NCBI GenBank assembly: GCA_025558095.1
Contig: JAIVFI010000008.1
Location: 620,001-684,000 of the forward strand
Length of the DNA stretch: 64,000 bases
Source: Hyaloraphidium curvatum
Taxonomy: Eukaryota; Monoblepharomycota; Hyaloraphidiomycetes; Hyaloraphidiales; Hyaloraphidiaceae
Direction: 5' to 3'
The notes under the pieces: generated by a model
What the model saw: only the letters and a program-made list of their open reading frames with translations
Databases searched by the model: none
Told to the model about the DNA's origin: nothing
Made by a program: the position numbers and the translations under genes
Shown: piece by piece, positions 10,882 through 21,100 of the stretch
Layout: every line of letters begins with the position of its first letter
How positions within the stretch are numbered: the first letter of the stretch is position 1

Positions 10882-12138
10882 ATGGGCCAGACGCAGTCGG
10901 CGGACAAGGCCAAGGGCCGGGCGCCGGCCGAGTCGCCGCTGCCGGCCGAGCCCGCGCCGCGCCGGTCGCGGTCCCGCTCGGCGCACGACGCGCCGCGGCC
11001 GACCGCGCTCGAGCCGCTCGACGGCGACGCGGGCCGCGCAGACAAACAAACAGACGATGCCACGCCGCTCGACGCCGCGCTGCCGCGCGCGACCCGGGCG
11101 CGCGACGCGGACGCCGCCTCGCCCGCCGGCTCCCCCGCCGCCGCGCCGCTGGACATCCCCGCGTCGGCTCGCCCCGTGCGGCCCGCCGCGGAGGACGACA
11201 GGCCGTACCGCAACTCGGCCCGCATCGTGCACGGCTTCGGGCCAAAGGGCATGGCGCCGCTGGCCACATCGCGCGACCCCAGGCGGAACGCGATCCCGGT
11301 CATCGTGGCGTGGGGCGGCGGCGGCAAGGCGGTCTACGTCACGGGCAGCTTCAACGGGTGGAAGCAGAAGGTCAGGCTCAACAGGAGGTGGGTTGTATCG
11401 GGCTTCGTGCCGATCGCGGACGTCCAACCGCCCTGTGTACCAGCGAGGAGGACTTCACCACCATCCTGGACCTGCCGCCGGGCACGCACCACTTCAAGTT
11501 CGTCGTGGACGACGAGTGGCGGTGCTCGGACGAGCTGCCGTGCCAGCCCGACGACGACGGCAACCTCGTCAACGTGCTGGAGGTGTACGACGAGCGCGGG
11601 CGCAACATGGGCGACGGGCTGGACGACGTGGGGGACCAGAGCCCGACGAGCAGCTTCGAGGGTTGGTGGACGGCGGGGCTCGACCGCGGTGCGGGTGGCT
11701 GACCGTCCCGTATGGTCCCCTCCCCGGCTCAGAACCCTCCCCCCTCGCCTCGACCCCCGTCGAGCAATACTCCACCGCCATCCCCTCCTACTACCTCCCC
11801 GCGCCCGGCTCCACCGCCCCCCCGCCCATTTCCGACCCGCCGCCCCCTTTACCCCCGCAGCTCGAAAAGGTCATCCTCAACGCGCCGCCCTCGGCCAAGG
11901 ACGTCGAGGTCGACGTGCTGCCGCCGCCGAACCACGTCACGCTGAACCACCTGTATGCGTGCAGCATCAAGGACGGGGTGATGGCGGTGGCGGGGACGAC
12001 GAGGTACAGGCGCAAGGTGGGTCGCCGTCTCGCTTGCGAGGAAGCTCGTGAGGACTGACTTGGTCCTGTTCCGGGGGTCAGTACGTAACGCACATACTGT
12101 ACAAAGCGCTGGCGGCCCCGGAAGCGGGCGCGAATTGA
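10882..12138 (+). CDS. AMPK/SNF1 beta subunit (CBM48 + ASC domain)
   Basis: Four exons: 10882..11387, 11444..11661, 11733..12016, 12082..12138; 354 aa. The protein starts MGQTQS, a good N-myristoylation site (Gly2, Ser6), followed by about 130 disordered Ala/Arg/Pro residues. A glycogen-binding CBM48 comes next (AVYVTGSFNGWKQKVRL, DFTTILDLPPGTHHFKFVVD), then a Pro-rich linker and the C-terminal ASC domain (PPNHVTLNHLYACSIKDGV, then YVTHILYKAL on the last exon). It scaffolds the alpha and gamma subunits of the energy-sensing kinase. The 65-nt last intron has a clear CTGAC branch. Exon joins are phase-consistent and restore NRSEEDFTTI and RRKYVTHIL. Confidence 0.93.
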
Positions 12139-12309
12139 CTGGCGGGGCCGATCCTGACGTTGGATCCCCGCAACTCCGAATCTCAAACGCGCCGCTCCGT
12201 CCAGTCGCAGCAGATATCCTTATTAGTACCCCTCATGAATGCTTCGGAGCGGATAGCGCGATTTCCGCGATCTGCGGGGAGTTGGCGGAGAATCCCAGCG
12301 CGAGGCTCA

Positions 12310-13184
12310 TCAGTCTCGAACTTGCCAGGACCACGCACCAAGAGAGGGCGGCGTTCCAGCGAGGCGCGCTACCCTTGGCGACGTGCTCTTTGAGGAGCAA
12401 ACGTCGCGATGGCGCGCTCTCGGGCGCTGGGAGGTGCTGGTGGCGGCCTCTTTTGTGTCTCTCCTGGCATCGGTTGTTTCCACCGTCCTTGCGCTGCAGA
12501 ATCTCGCGCGCATGCTGCCCGCGGCGCGGTTCCCAGCGCTTAAGAGCGCACAGATTGCAGTGCGCCGGTTCGCAACGGGGCTGTTCAGCTCCTTCGTGGT
12601 CCTGTTCAAATGGACCGTGTCCACCGAACCCGTGATCACGAGCACGCCCTCGCGGCCGGCGCGGAGCCAGTACCGCAGCGCAGCGGTGGCGAGGGAGATG
12701 TTGCCGACCAGATTGCCCTCGATCCCGGCGAGCCAGCGGTCGTTGTTGGGCCCGGCATCGGGCTTCGCGATGTCGCGTAGGTAGTTGACTTCGGAGACGA
12801 AACCCGAGTTGGCGACCACGGCGTCCAGGGAGCCCAGCTTGTCCAGGGCAAACCGAAAAGCCGCGTCGATGCTCGTCCTGTCGAGCAGGTCCTTTGACGG
12901 GCGTCACCGAGCATCCCGTCCGACATCGCGCGCTTCCGACATTCTGACGAAGACAGCCCGCCGTCCGCCACCCAGTGCTTTTCCGCGAGCTCCTTGACCA
13001 CCTTTGCGCCTGCTTCCGCGTTCCTATTCGCGATAACGACGCGGACGCCGAGCGACAAGAGCCTGTCGACCAGGGCGAGGCCGATGCCCTATGCGGGTGT
13101 TTGAGGACGTGCGGAGGAGCGGCGGTCGCGGCGGACCTCCGTGCCGCCGGTCACCAGGATGTTCTTTCCTTTCAGGCCGGCCAT
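12310..13184 (-). pseudogene. Short-chain dehydrogenase lacking its catalytic C-terminal half
   Basis: Exons: complement(about 12310..12891, 12972..13088, 13137..13184). The Rossmann N-terminus is intact: GKNILVTGGTEGIGLALV (spliced over a 48-nt intron), VVIANRNAEAGAKVV, LGSLDAVVANSG, and a NISLATAALRYWLR helix leading to VLVITGS. After about residue 145 the similarity stops; no Tyr-x3-Lys motif is found in any frame on this strand between 12139 and 12620, where only ~460 bp remain before the AMPK beta stop. The tail to 12310 is Arg/Ala-rich and may not be coding. It is either a truncated pseudogene or a shortened SDR-like protein. The 80-nt intron at 12892..12971 leaves the segment before DLLDRTSIDAAF a little short for the family. 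Divergent from the acyl-CoA synthetase, 107 bp apart. Confidence 0.5.
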
Positions 13185-13291
13185 TTGGGGCGGAGGAAGG
13201 TGGAGGAATGGGACCCGCGACGCCAGGTGGCAACGGTCAACAAATAGTCCGCTGTCTCCCAATCCCCACGCCAACAGAGTCGTGTCCCGCG

Positions 13292-15689
13292 ATGGCCGCG
13301 TTCCCGCCGAAGCCGGACCGGCCGCTCAGCATTGCCGAGGCGCACGCCGCGCTCACCGCGCCGGGAATGGCGTTCGAGGTCGTCCCCGACGTGCAGACCC
13401 GGGACGGCGAGCTCGTCACCTTCCTGAAGTGGAAGAACAGCTTCCCCACACTGAGGGCCATGTGGGAGAGCACGGCCCGCTTCCGCGACGCGGACTGGCC
13501 CTATCTAGTGCACGTCGCCCCGGACGGGACCGAGACCCACAGCATCTCTTTCAAGCAGGCGTGGACGTTGATCGCAACGCTCGGAAGGACCCTCCTGTCG
13601 CCCGCACCACCTTTTGGCCTCAAGAAGGGTGACCGTCTCGGTATCATGGCGCGCAACCGGCCAGAGTTCATCCTCAGCATCTGGTCCAGCATCTGTGCCG
13701 GCCTCATCACCGTCCCGATCAATGGATGGTCGACGGCCCCGGAAGCCGAATACTGCATTACCAACGCCGATTGCAGGGCCCTCGTGGTCGACGAGGAGCG
13801 ATGGGATCGGCTGACGGGCGGCGCCGTCAACGTGCTCGCCCCGCTCCAGGCAAAGGGCCTCACGGTGATCCTCGTGCCCGAAGGAACGCCAACGCCGGCA
13901 AGCAAGGCAAAGTGGGCCGCGGGGGGTGCGATCCTGTGGGACGATGCCGTGTCGGGGCGCGCCATTGGCGGGCAGACGGACGTGTTGCCGGACCAGGACG
14001 TCCAGCCTTCGGATTTGTGCACAATCATGTACACTTCGGGTACCACAGGTGCGTGATCCCAGACTGCGGCGAGTTGTGGGCTGTATCACAAACCTGGAAG
14101 ACGTTCAGGCCGACCCAAGGGCGCAGCGGCCTCTCATCGGAACTGGTAGGTTGCAGGTTTGCTCGCGGGTAGTGAGCGCTGAAGGTCTCCGGCAGGACAA
14201 ACACTCTGACGCAGAACATCCTCGGGCCCTTGCGCGATTTTCTTCGCCGTGGGGAGGGTATTCCGGTTCCGGATCCGAACCCGCCGCAGGTCACCAACAT
14301 TATCAGCTTGCCCCTGTTTCACGTACGTTCAGAATGCGAATCCGATCACTTTTCGTTTGAGGCTGAAGGGTTCTTAGGTTGGCGGGTTCGCGACGACGTT
14401 GATGTACACCCAGTCTGGCACGCGGTGTATCACACTGAACAAATTCGACGCAGGATTGGTGATCCGTTGCATTGAACGTAAGTGTACCCGGAATGCTTTG
14501 ACACAAATCCTGACTTTCCATAAGGTTACCGCGTTTCCGGCATGGGCAGTGTCCCAACGATCATTTGGAGCATTGTCACGCATCCTGATTTCGACAAGCA
14601 CGACACGTCGTCGCTGCAGGCGCTCAGCTACGGCGGTTCGCCTTCCGGATTCGAGCTCCAGCAAAGGGTCCGGCAGAAGCTCAAGGGAGTCGATGGCGGT
14701 GCTGGGCAGGCCTATGGCATGGTGTGTCACACCCTCTTCTTCCCTCTACTATCGCTAATCCTGTGCAGACCGAGACGTGCAGCAACAACGTCACCACGTA
14801 CGGAGTGGATTTCTACCGCAAGCCGACTTCCACCGGAGTGGTGTCACCCGTCAACAAGATCATGATCATTGCGGAGGATGACGACAAGGAGTTTGCGCCG
14901 CTTCCGACAAACACCGTCGGTGAGATCTGCGTCTGGGGCATCAACGTCTGCGAAGGCGGCTACTGGTGTGGTCGCAACTCGTTGGTCGAAGTGCAAGTCA
15001 AGCTGACAAATGTCGGCTTTGCAGGCGCAACCCCGAAGCAACCAAAAAGGCCTTCTTCAAGCCCGGCTGGTACCGCACAGGAGGTGAGGACCTTGCGTCT
15101 CCATGTGAGCGTGCGTGACGCTTGGACCCCAGACGTTGGACGCATTGACGAGGAGGGCTTCCTGTACATCCTCGACAGAGCAAAGGTTGGATGACAGTTC
15201 CGATTGCGCAACTCTGCTAACCCTCTTTTCCCTTGCGTCACCCGCTTATCCGACTTATATTTGCTTACTCTACGAAGGAGTGAGTCATCCCTTCACCGTG
15301 TTCTTCATGAGCTGACCCCTCGCTCCACCTCCACCAGCATGATCATCCGTGGTGGGGAGAACATCTTCTCCGCCGTGGTCGAGGAAGCGTGCCTCAGTCA
15401 CCCAGACCTTCTCGAAGCCGCCGTCGTCGGCATCCCGCATCGCATCCTCGGCGAGCAGCCCGCCGCGGTCATCCGCGTTCGCGAGGGAAGCAAGCTCACC
15501 GAGGCCCAGCTTCGGGCCCACCTCTCGCAACGGATCGCGGCTTTCATGGTTCCTGTTCTGGTGGACATCCGGACGACCGAACTGCCGATGAACCAGAGCC
15601 GCAAGGTGCTCAAGAGGGATCTCCGTGCCGAGGTCGTCAAGCTGGCAAAGGAACGCGGTCTCGTAACTGAACAGGACGCAAAACTGTAG
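13292..15689 (+). CDS. Acyl-CoA synthetase (ANL superfamily) with peroxisomal AKL end
   Basis: Ten exons: 13292..14048, 14109..14145, 14196..14322, 14378..14477, 14525..14721, 14769..14965, 15025..15083, 15133..15185, 15278..15279, 15338..15689; 626 aa. It adenylates a carboxylic acid and transfers it to CoA. Motifs: the ATP-binding loop YTSGTTGRPKG (split by an intron), HRNW, LPLFH, YGMTETC (split), GWYRTGDVGRIDEEGFLYI and the hinge DRAKDMIIRGGEN. The catalytic Lys region MNQSRKVLKRDL is at the end. The C-terminus AKL is an accepted PTS1 variant, suggesting a peroxisomal medium- or long-chain acyl-CoA ligase; the substrate cannot be told. The join from AAG at 15185 to C-ATG at 15338 leaves the frame out of step unless a 2-base exon (GA, 15278-15279) lies between two introns of 92 and 58 nt. 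Confidence 0.92.
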
Positions 15690-15859
15690 AGCAGCGTCGG
15701 TAGCGCATACATGCGTCGCCCGTTTCAAGCCGGTGCCCGTGTATGTCGAAGAATCTTGGATGCATATGCTGACACGGAGCGGAGGCAAAGCCGCGCCAAG
15801 ACCCGTGAACTCCATGAGAGAGACACACACGGCACTCCAACGAACGCGAGCCGCGCTCC

Positions 15860-17347
15860 ATGGAAGATTTCACGCCCGCAGAATGGGCGGCCATCGTCCC
15901 CGAGCCGTGCCGCTCCCTGGACGCGCTGTATCCGTCGGCGGACGGTCCGGGCGCCCCGCCGCTGCCCGCAGCCGCGCTCCTCCGCGAGGTCGGCAAGCGC
16001 AGCCGTGCACTCGTTTTCGCCCTTAGGCTGCAGCTGAAGCTGCTGCCGTGGACGTCGCGCATCGCACTGCGCTGCGAGCTGTACTGTTTTCTAGGCGCCG
16101 CCGCCTCGCTGTCGCTGCTCGCTTTCGATACCGGATACGGGAAACCCCAGCTCGTCGCGGGCCTCTTCGCCGTGCTCTTTGACTTTGCCACGACCATGGT
16201 CTTCATTGTGGTTTTCGCAGGGGATTTTGGGTCGTGGCGCACGTTTGCGCGTCCCGCTGCGCGGCGCGAGAAGGTGGACGCGCCGGAAGCGGACTTTAGT
16301 GGACATGCCCTGGCCGGCCTGGCCAGGTGGTCTGCCATCGCCGGCGATGGCGAGGACACGTCGGACAAGGACAAAGAGCGCGACCCGGGCGCGCCCGCGG
16401 CTTCGCTGCTCGTGCGCCACGACTCTTCGGACGCACTGTGCTCCTGCGCCGACTGCGTCGCTTCGATCCTCCAAAGCGCGCCCTGGCTCCATCTCCTGGA
16501 CCTGTTCATCCGCCTCTGCGTGGCCATGCTCCGCATTCTCTTCATCATGTCGAGCCCGATCATGGTTGTTCCCGCTTACTGGCGCACCCCGTGGGCCGTC
16601 CTGGGCGCCGCCGCGGTCCTCGCCGGCGTCAACTACGGAGTTTTCAACGTCATCGGCCGGTTCAGCACCAGCGTGTCGCTGCTGCGGCTCTCGCTGCGCG
16701 TGCGGCGCCGCGCGACGCTGCTGGGCCTCCGGGAACTGCTCGATTGGTGCCGCGCTTCCCTCGCCGAATCTGGGGATTCCGAGGCTCCCTCAGCACGCGA
16801 GCCACGGTGGGACAAGGCCCCGGACCTGTACATGCGGCTGCACCGCCGCCTGGCCGATTCGTGGTCCTTCCGCATCCCCTTCCTCACCGCACCCCCCCTC
16901 CTCATAGGGGTCGGCGTCTTCAACTCCGTCGTCTCCCTCTGCGCCAACATCGTGGCTGGCTCCTGCATCCCCCTCTACGTCTTCTTCATGCTCCTTCTCG
17001 TCCTCGCCCTCACCGTCATCGACATCGTCAACCTCTCCCTCTCGAACCAGCAGATCGACGCCATCGCGGGGCTGTACCGCGAAGCCCGCGCCCGGATCCG
17101 GGAGATGCTCGTTTCGCACCCGGACCTGCCAACGAAAACCTACCGGGAGCTCAGGAACCACGATGCGCTCCTTGAGTCGTTCCTCGGCGTGGAGGGGTTC
17201 CGCGCGAAGTTCCTGGGGTTCGTGGTGGGGTTCGGCGTGCTGAGGACGTTCGTGATCACGATCTTCACGGTGGGGATCGGGCTGTTTTCGCTGTTGAGGG
17301 GGTCGGTGTTTGTGCCCGTGGATTCGGTGTGTCCAACGAGGAGTTAG
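15860..17347 (+). CDS. Orphan multipass membrane protein
   Basis: A single uninterrupted frame of 495 aa from ATG 15860 to TAG. I count about seven or eight hydrophobic segments: roughly residues 72-94, 96-122, 212-240, 243-270, 345-365, 368-395 and 445-485. Between the second and third is a charged, low-complexity loop (GDGEDTSDKDKERD) followed by LCSCADCVAS. A long helical loop precedes the last pair (IDAIAGLYREARARIREML). It ends with two hydrophobic stretches and VDSVCPTRS. I do not recognise the family. The topology loosely recalls 7TM gustatory-receptor-like proteins reported in zoosporic fungi, but no diagnostic motif is visible. High GC3 and the absence of in-frame stops across six hydrophobic segments support real coding. 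Confidence 0.75.
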   Translation: MEDFTPAEWAAIVPEPCRSLDALYPSADGPGAPPLPAAALLREVGKRSRALVFALRLQLKLLPWTSRIALRCELYCFLGAAASLSLLAFDTGYGKPQLVAGLFAVLFDFATTMVFIVVFAGDFGSWRTFARPAARREKVDAPEADFSGHALAGLARWSAIAGDGEDTSDKDKERDPGAPAASLLVRHDSSDALCSCADCVASILQSAPWLHLLDLFIRLCVAMLRILFIMSSPIMVVPAYWRTPWAVLGAAAVLAGVNYGVFNVIGRFSTSVSLLRLSLRVRRRATLLGLRELLDWCRASLAESGDSEAPSAREPRWDKAPDLYMRLHRRLADSWSFRIPFLTAPPLLIGVGVFNSVVSLCANIVAGSCIPLYVFFMLLLVLALTVIDIVNLSLSNQQIDAIAGLYREARARIREMLVSHPDLPTKTYRELRNHDALLESFLGVEGFRAKFLGFVVGFGVLRTFVITIFTVGIGLFSLLRGSVFVPVDSVCPTRS

Positions 17348-18160
17348 GCGTTGCGCACGGATCATGGTGGACGACCGCCGGGAAACGATCCGGCGTCGAG
17401 TATGGGGCATTTGGCTCGCAGGGCGAAAAAGTGCAGGAAGAGCACAGAATGAGGGGTGATCGCCGAACAAAGTCCCCGATCGCGAGCGGAAACCGACACT
17501 GCGGGACGGACCACTTTGCGCCGTCCACATGGATGCACTCCGCGTCCGTTTCGTGGGCAGATCGCCGCAAGACGCTCGGAAAAAGGGTTGGGGGACTTCT
17601 CAGGATCTGGCGGGGTGGGAGGCGGATGCGCGGAGCCGGGGACTTCCGATGCGCATGATGCGCGAGGAGAATGGTGGGGAGCAGGATCCGACCCCTGGCG
17701 CGAGACGGGCAGGTCCATCAGAGCCCGAGAGGCGCTGGCTGGGTTTTCCTAGCACTTCTAAGCGGCCGACTGGTCCCCCCGGGTCCGCTAGCCTAACCGC
17801 CCGCCCAGCCGCCGCCCCCGCCCGCCAGCCGCGTGAGCCAGCGCGGCGCGCCGGGAGAGGACGCGGGAGGCCGGCCAGAGCGGCGGGCGCGCTCCGGGAG
17901 CCCCGCGAGGCACCATCGTGGCCGCGGGCCGCGTGGGGGATCAACGCCGCAGCGGCCGATGCCTGCGGGCGAACAACACGCAGCGATCTCGGAGGGCGCT
18001 CTGCGCGCAGCGATCTGAATAAGGACGCACCGCGGGATCCGCGCGGAGCAGCGGAGGACGCCCGCCGGACGGGCCACGCGGAGGCGCACTTTTGAGAACT
18101 CGCTCCCACCTGTCACCGCCCCCCTTCGCGCCATCGGGCCGATCTGAGCCCGCATCGCAA
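17348..18160. other. Intergenic region upstream of the KH-SAM gene
   Basis: 813 bases of very GC-rich sequence between the orphan membrane protein and the KH-SAM start codon. Arg/Ala/Gly-rich open frames occur on both strands, as expected at this GC content, but none shows a domain or plausible splicing. It probably contains the 3' UTR of the upstream gene and the promoter/5' UTR of the downstream one. Confidence 0.45.
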
Positions 18161-21100
18161 ATGGCCTCGCCCTCCCAATATGCCGCGTGGCAGCAGGCCG
18201 CGTCGCCCAGCCCCGCCGACGCAGCCGCCGCCGCGCTCGCCTCCCCGCACATACCCCGCCAGCTGTTCCACAACGATGCCGACGGCGACTACGGCGACGC
18301 CTCGCCGCAGGCCTCGCCGCACAGGCCGGGGAACGGGGGCGGCCTGCCCCAGCAGCAGGCCCAGCCGAGCCCGGCCCACGCTCTGAGCATCCGCACGGCG
18401 TCGGGGTACGGCTACGCAGAAGACGACTACGCCGAGGACGGCGGGTCCATCGCTGGTGGGTTGCTTGCCGGGTGTAGGTGTGCAGATGGGCAGCCCGCTG
18501 ACTTGTCCTGCCAGCCAACGCCGCCGCCTCCCTCTTCACCTCGGACATGTTCGACGCATACCCAGGCACCCCCACCCCCGCCCCCGGCTCGGGCACCTCC
18601 ACCCCCTCGCGCTCCGCCTCCTTCCAGTCATCCTACCCCAACACCCCCTCCCTCATCCCCAACACCCCGCTCGGCTCTCTACCCCCCTTCACCTCCACCT
18701 CCCCCACCAACGCCTTCGGCTCCTTCCTCCCCACGCGCCCGTCCCAACCCGCCCCGGGATACACCGCCAAGCCCGCCCCCCTCCCCAAGACCATCGTCGT
18801 GCACGCGGACCGCATGCTCGCCTACGCGGACCCCGCCCCCGGCGCCTCGCCCGCGCAGGCGCAGCTCCGCCCGGCGTTCCGCCGCAGGCTGGACGAGATC
18901 ATGTCGCAGGCGCACGTCAGGATAAACGTGCGCAGGCCGGCGGCGCAGGTGCCGCCGGGGGGGATCACCGGGCAGCTGGGCAACCCAGGGATCGAGGTGA
19001 CGCCGTGCGCCGAGGCCGACGCCGAGAGACTGGGGCAGGTCGAGGTGGAGATTGCGGGGCTGGGCGACAGGGTCGAGATCGCGAGAGTCAAGGTGCTGGT
19101 CATGCTGGACGAGATGGTGCGTTCATCGGGCACATGTTTGGAAGCACGGCTGCCTAACATATTCACCACCGATACGCACAGACGGGCCTCCGCTCCCTCA
19201 ACCTCAACCTCGAGCCCTCCCACCCCAACATGTTCCACAACGTCATCGCCGGCCCGCGCCGCCGCACCCTGCGCGCCGTCATGCGCCGCACCAGGACAAA
19301 CATCTACTTCCCCAGCCCGTTCGTGGTGCAGAGCGTCGAGATGGCCGCCGAGGCCGCGGGGATGGTCATCACGGGTGTCGGGGCCTCGGTGGACGAGGCG
19401 GTGAGGGTGCTGAGGGAGCTGGCGGACCAGAAGGTGGGGTCAGGCTGGCGTTGTCTGCCAGTACCCGACTGACCCTGTTCGCCGTGGTTCCCCACAGAAA
19501 CCCCAGATCGTCTCGCATACGCTCACCTTCCCCACGCACAAGCTCGACTGGATGCTCGCCAACCGCCGCGACGTGCTCACGCGGACCATGTGGGACAACG
19601 GCACCTTTGTCCTCTTCCCCGTCGCGGGGCAGGGCACCCCGCAGGGCGCACCGAGCTGCAGGCTGGTGACGGTGCTGGGGGACGACAGGGTGTACGTGGA
19701 GAGGACGATCAGGATGCTGACGCTGCTGGTGGGTTGCGGACGCCGGCGTCGGTTGCGAAATGCATCTGACCTTTGCAAACGTTCCAATTACCCACAGGCC
19801 TGCGAGTGCTACGTCGCCTGCATCGACCTCTCCCACCCCGTGCACTCGATCCCCGCCGCCGCCGACGCCGCGGCCGGGTTTAACGGCTGGCCCGCGTCCC
19901 CGGCCGCGGCGCAGGCGCCCTTCCAGGAGCTCGACTGGAAGGCCCTCCTCGAGAACGTGGCGCAGACCACCCGCGCCGTGGTCGTCCTGCGCGACCAAGG
20001 CCGAGCGATCGAGGTGCTCGGCGTCGAGGCGACGGCCAAGTCGGCGCACGCGACGCTGGCCGAGCACCCCTCGCTGCGCCCGTACGTCTCGCGGGCGCAC
20101 TTTCGCATCGGCCTTGCCCAGGAGCACCGCGACTTTGTGCGCGGCAAGAAGGACGGCAAGATCGCGCGCATCATCAAGGGCTCGGGCGGCTGCAACGTCC
20201 GCGTTGAGGACGACCGCAACGGGCGCACCGTGACGGTGGTCGTGGAGCACCACGACCCCGGCCGCGTGCTCGAAGGCGTCGCGCTGGCCGAGGAGGAGCT
20301 CCCCGCCGAGCTCGCCTTCCACCTCCCCGAGAGGTACCACAAGCAAGCTATCGGCGTCGGCGGACGCCGCATCCAGGCCATCATGCGGCGCCGCGAGGCC
20401 TACGTCAAGTTCGCCTCGTCCGAGGAGGTCTCGCGCACGGGCGGGTTCGACGTGGGCGAGGTCGGCGACAACGTGATTGTGCGCACGCCGGCGCGCAACG
20501 CGCGCAACCTCGAACTCGTGCGGCGCGACGTCGAGGCCGCGGTCGGCTGGGCCGAGGGCGGCAACGGCGACGGGTCCGTGGCCATCACCATGCGGATCCC
20601 GCGGAGGTTCCACCGCCGCGTGGCTGCCCGCGGGGGCGTGTTCGGATCGGGGTACCCCGGCGCCGAGGGCGACCAGGACGCGGTGCACGAGATCGAGGAG
20701 CGCACGGGGACGAGGATCCGGCTGCCGGACCGCGAGCTCGGCGTGGACGAGGTGGCGATCGAGGGGCCGCAGAGGGGGGTCGAGGCCGCGGCCAAGGTTC
20801 TTCAGGCGCTGGTGCCGGGCCTGGTGCAGATGGCCCTGCCCGCGCAGGCGGCCGCGGCGGTAGGGTCGGCCGAGTTTGCGGGGTACGCCGACAGGGCCCT
20901 GCGCGAGTACGAGACCGAGGTGCGGACCTACGTGCCCGGCGCAGCGCAGGACAAGGACGCCGGATCGCCCGACGGGCAGGCCGGCGGCAAGAGCGAGGTC
21001 GGCAGGGACGAGCCCATCGACCTCCTCGTCGAGGCGGACGATCCGCAGTTTGCGGATGAGATCGCCTGGCACTCGATCGCCCCCTTCCTGTCGAGCCAGG

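Noticed and set aside
12383-12784. Plus-strand frame with a hydrophobic stretch near 12430-12490
   Set aside because: No ATG start and no homology; it overlaps the SDR exon in antisense. Kept only as a remark in the truncated-SDR finding.
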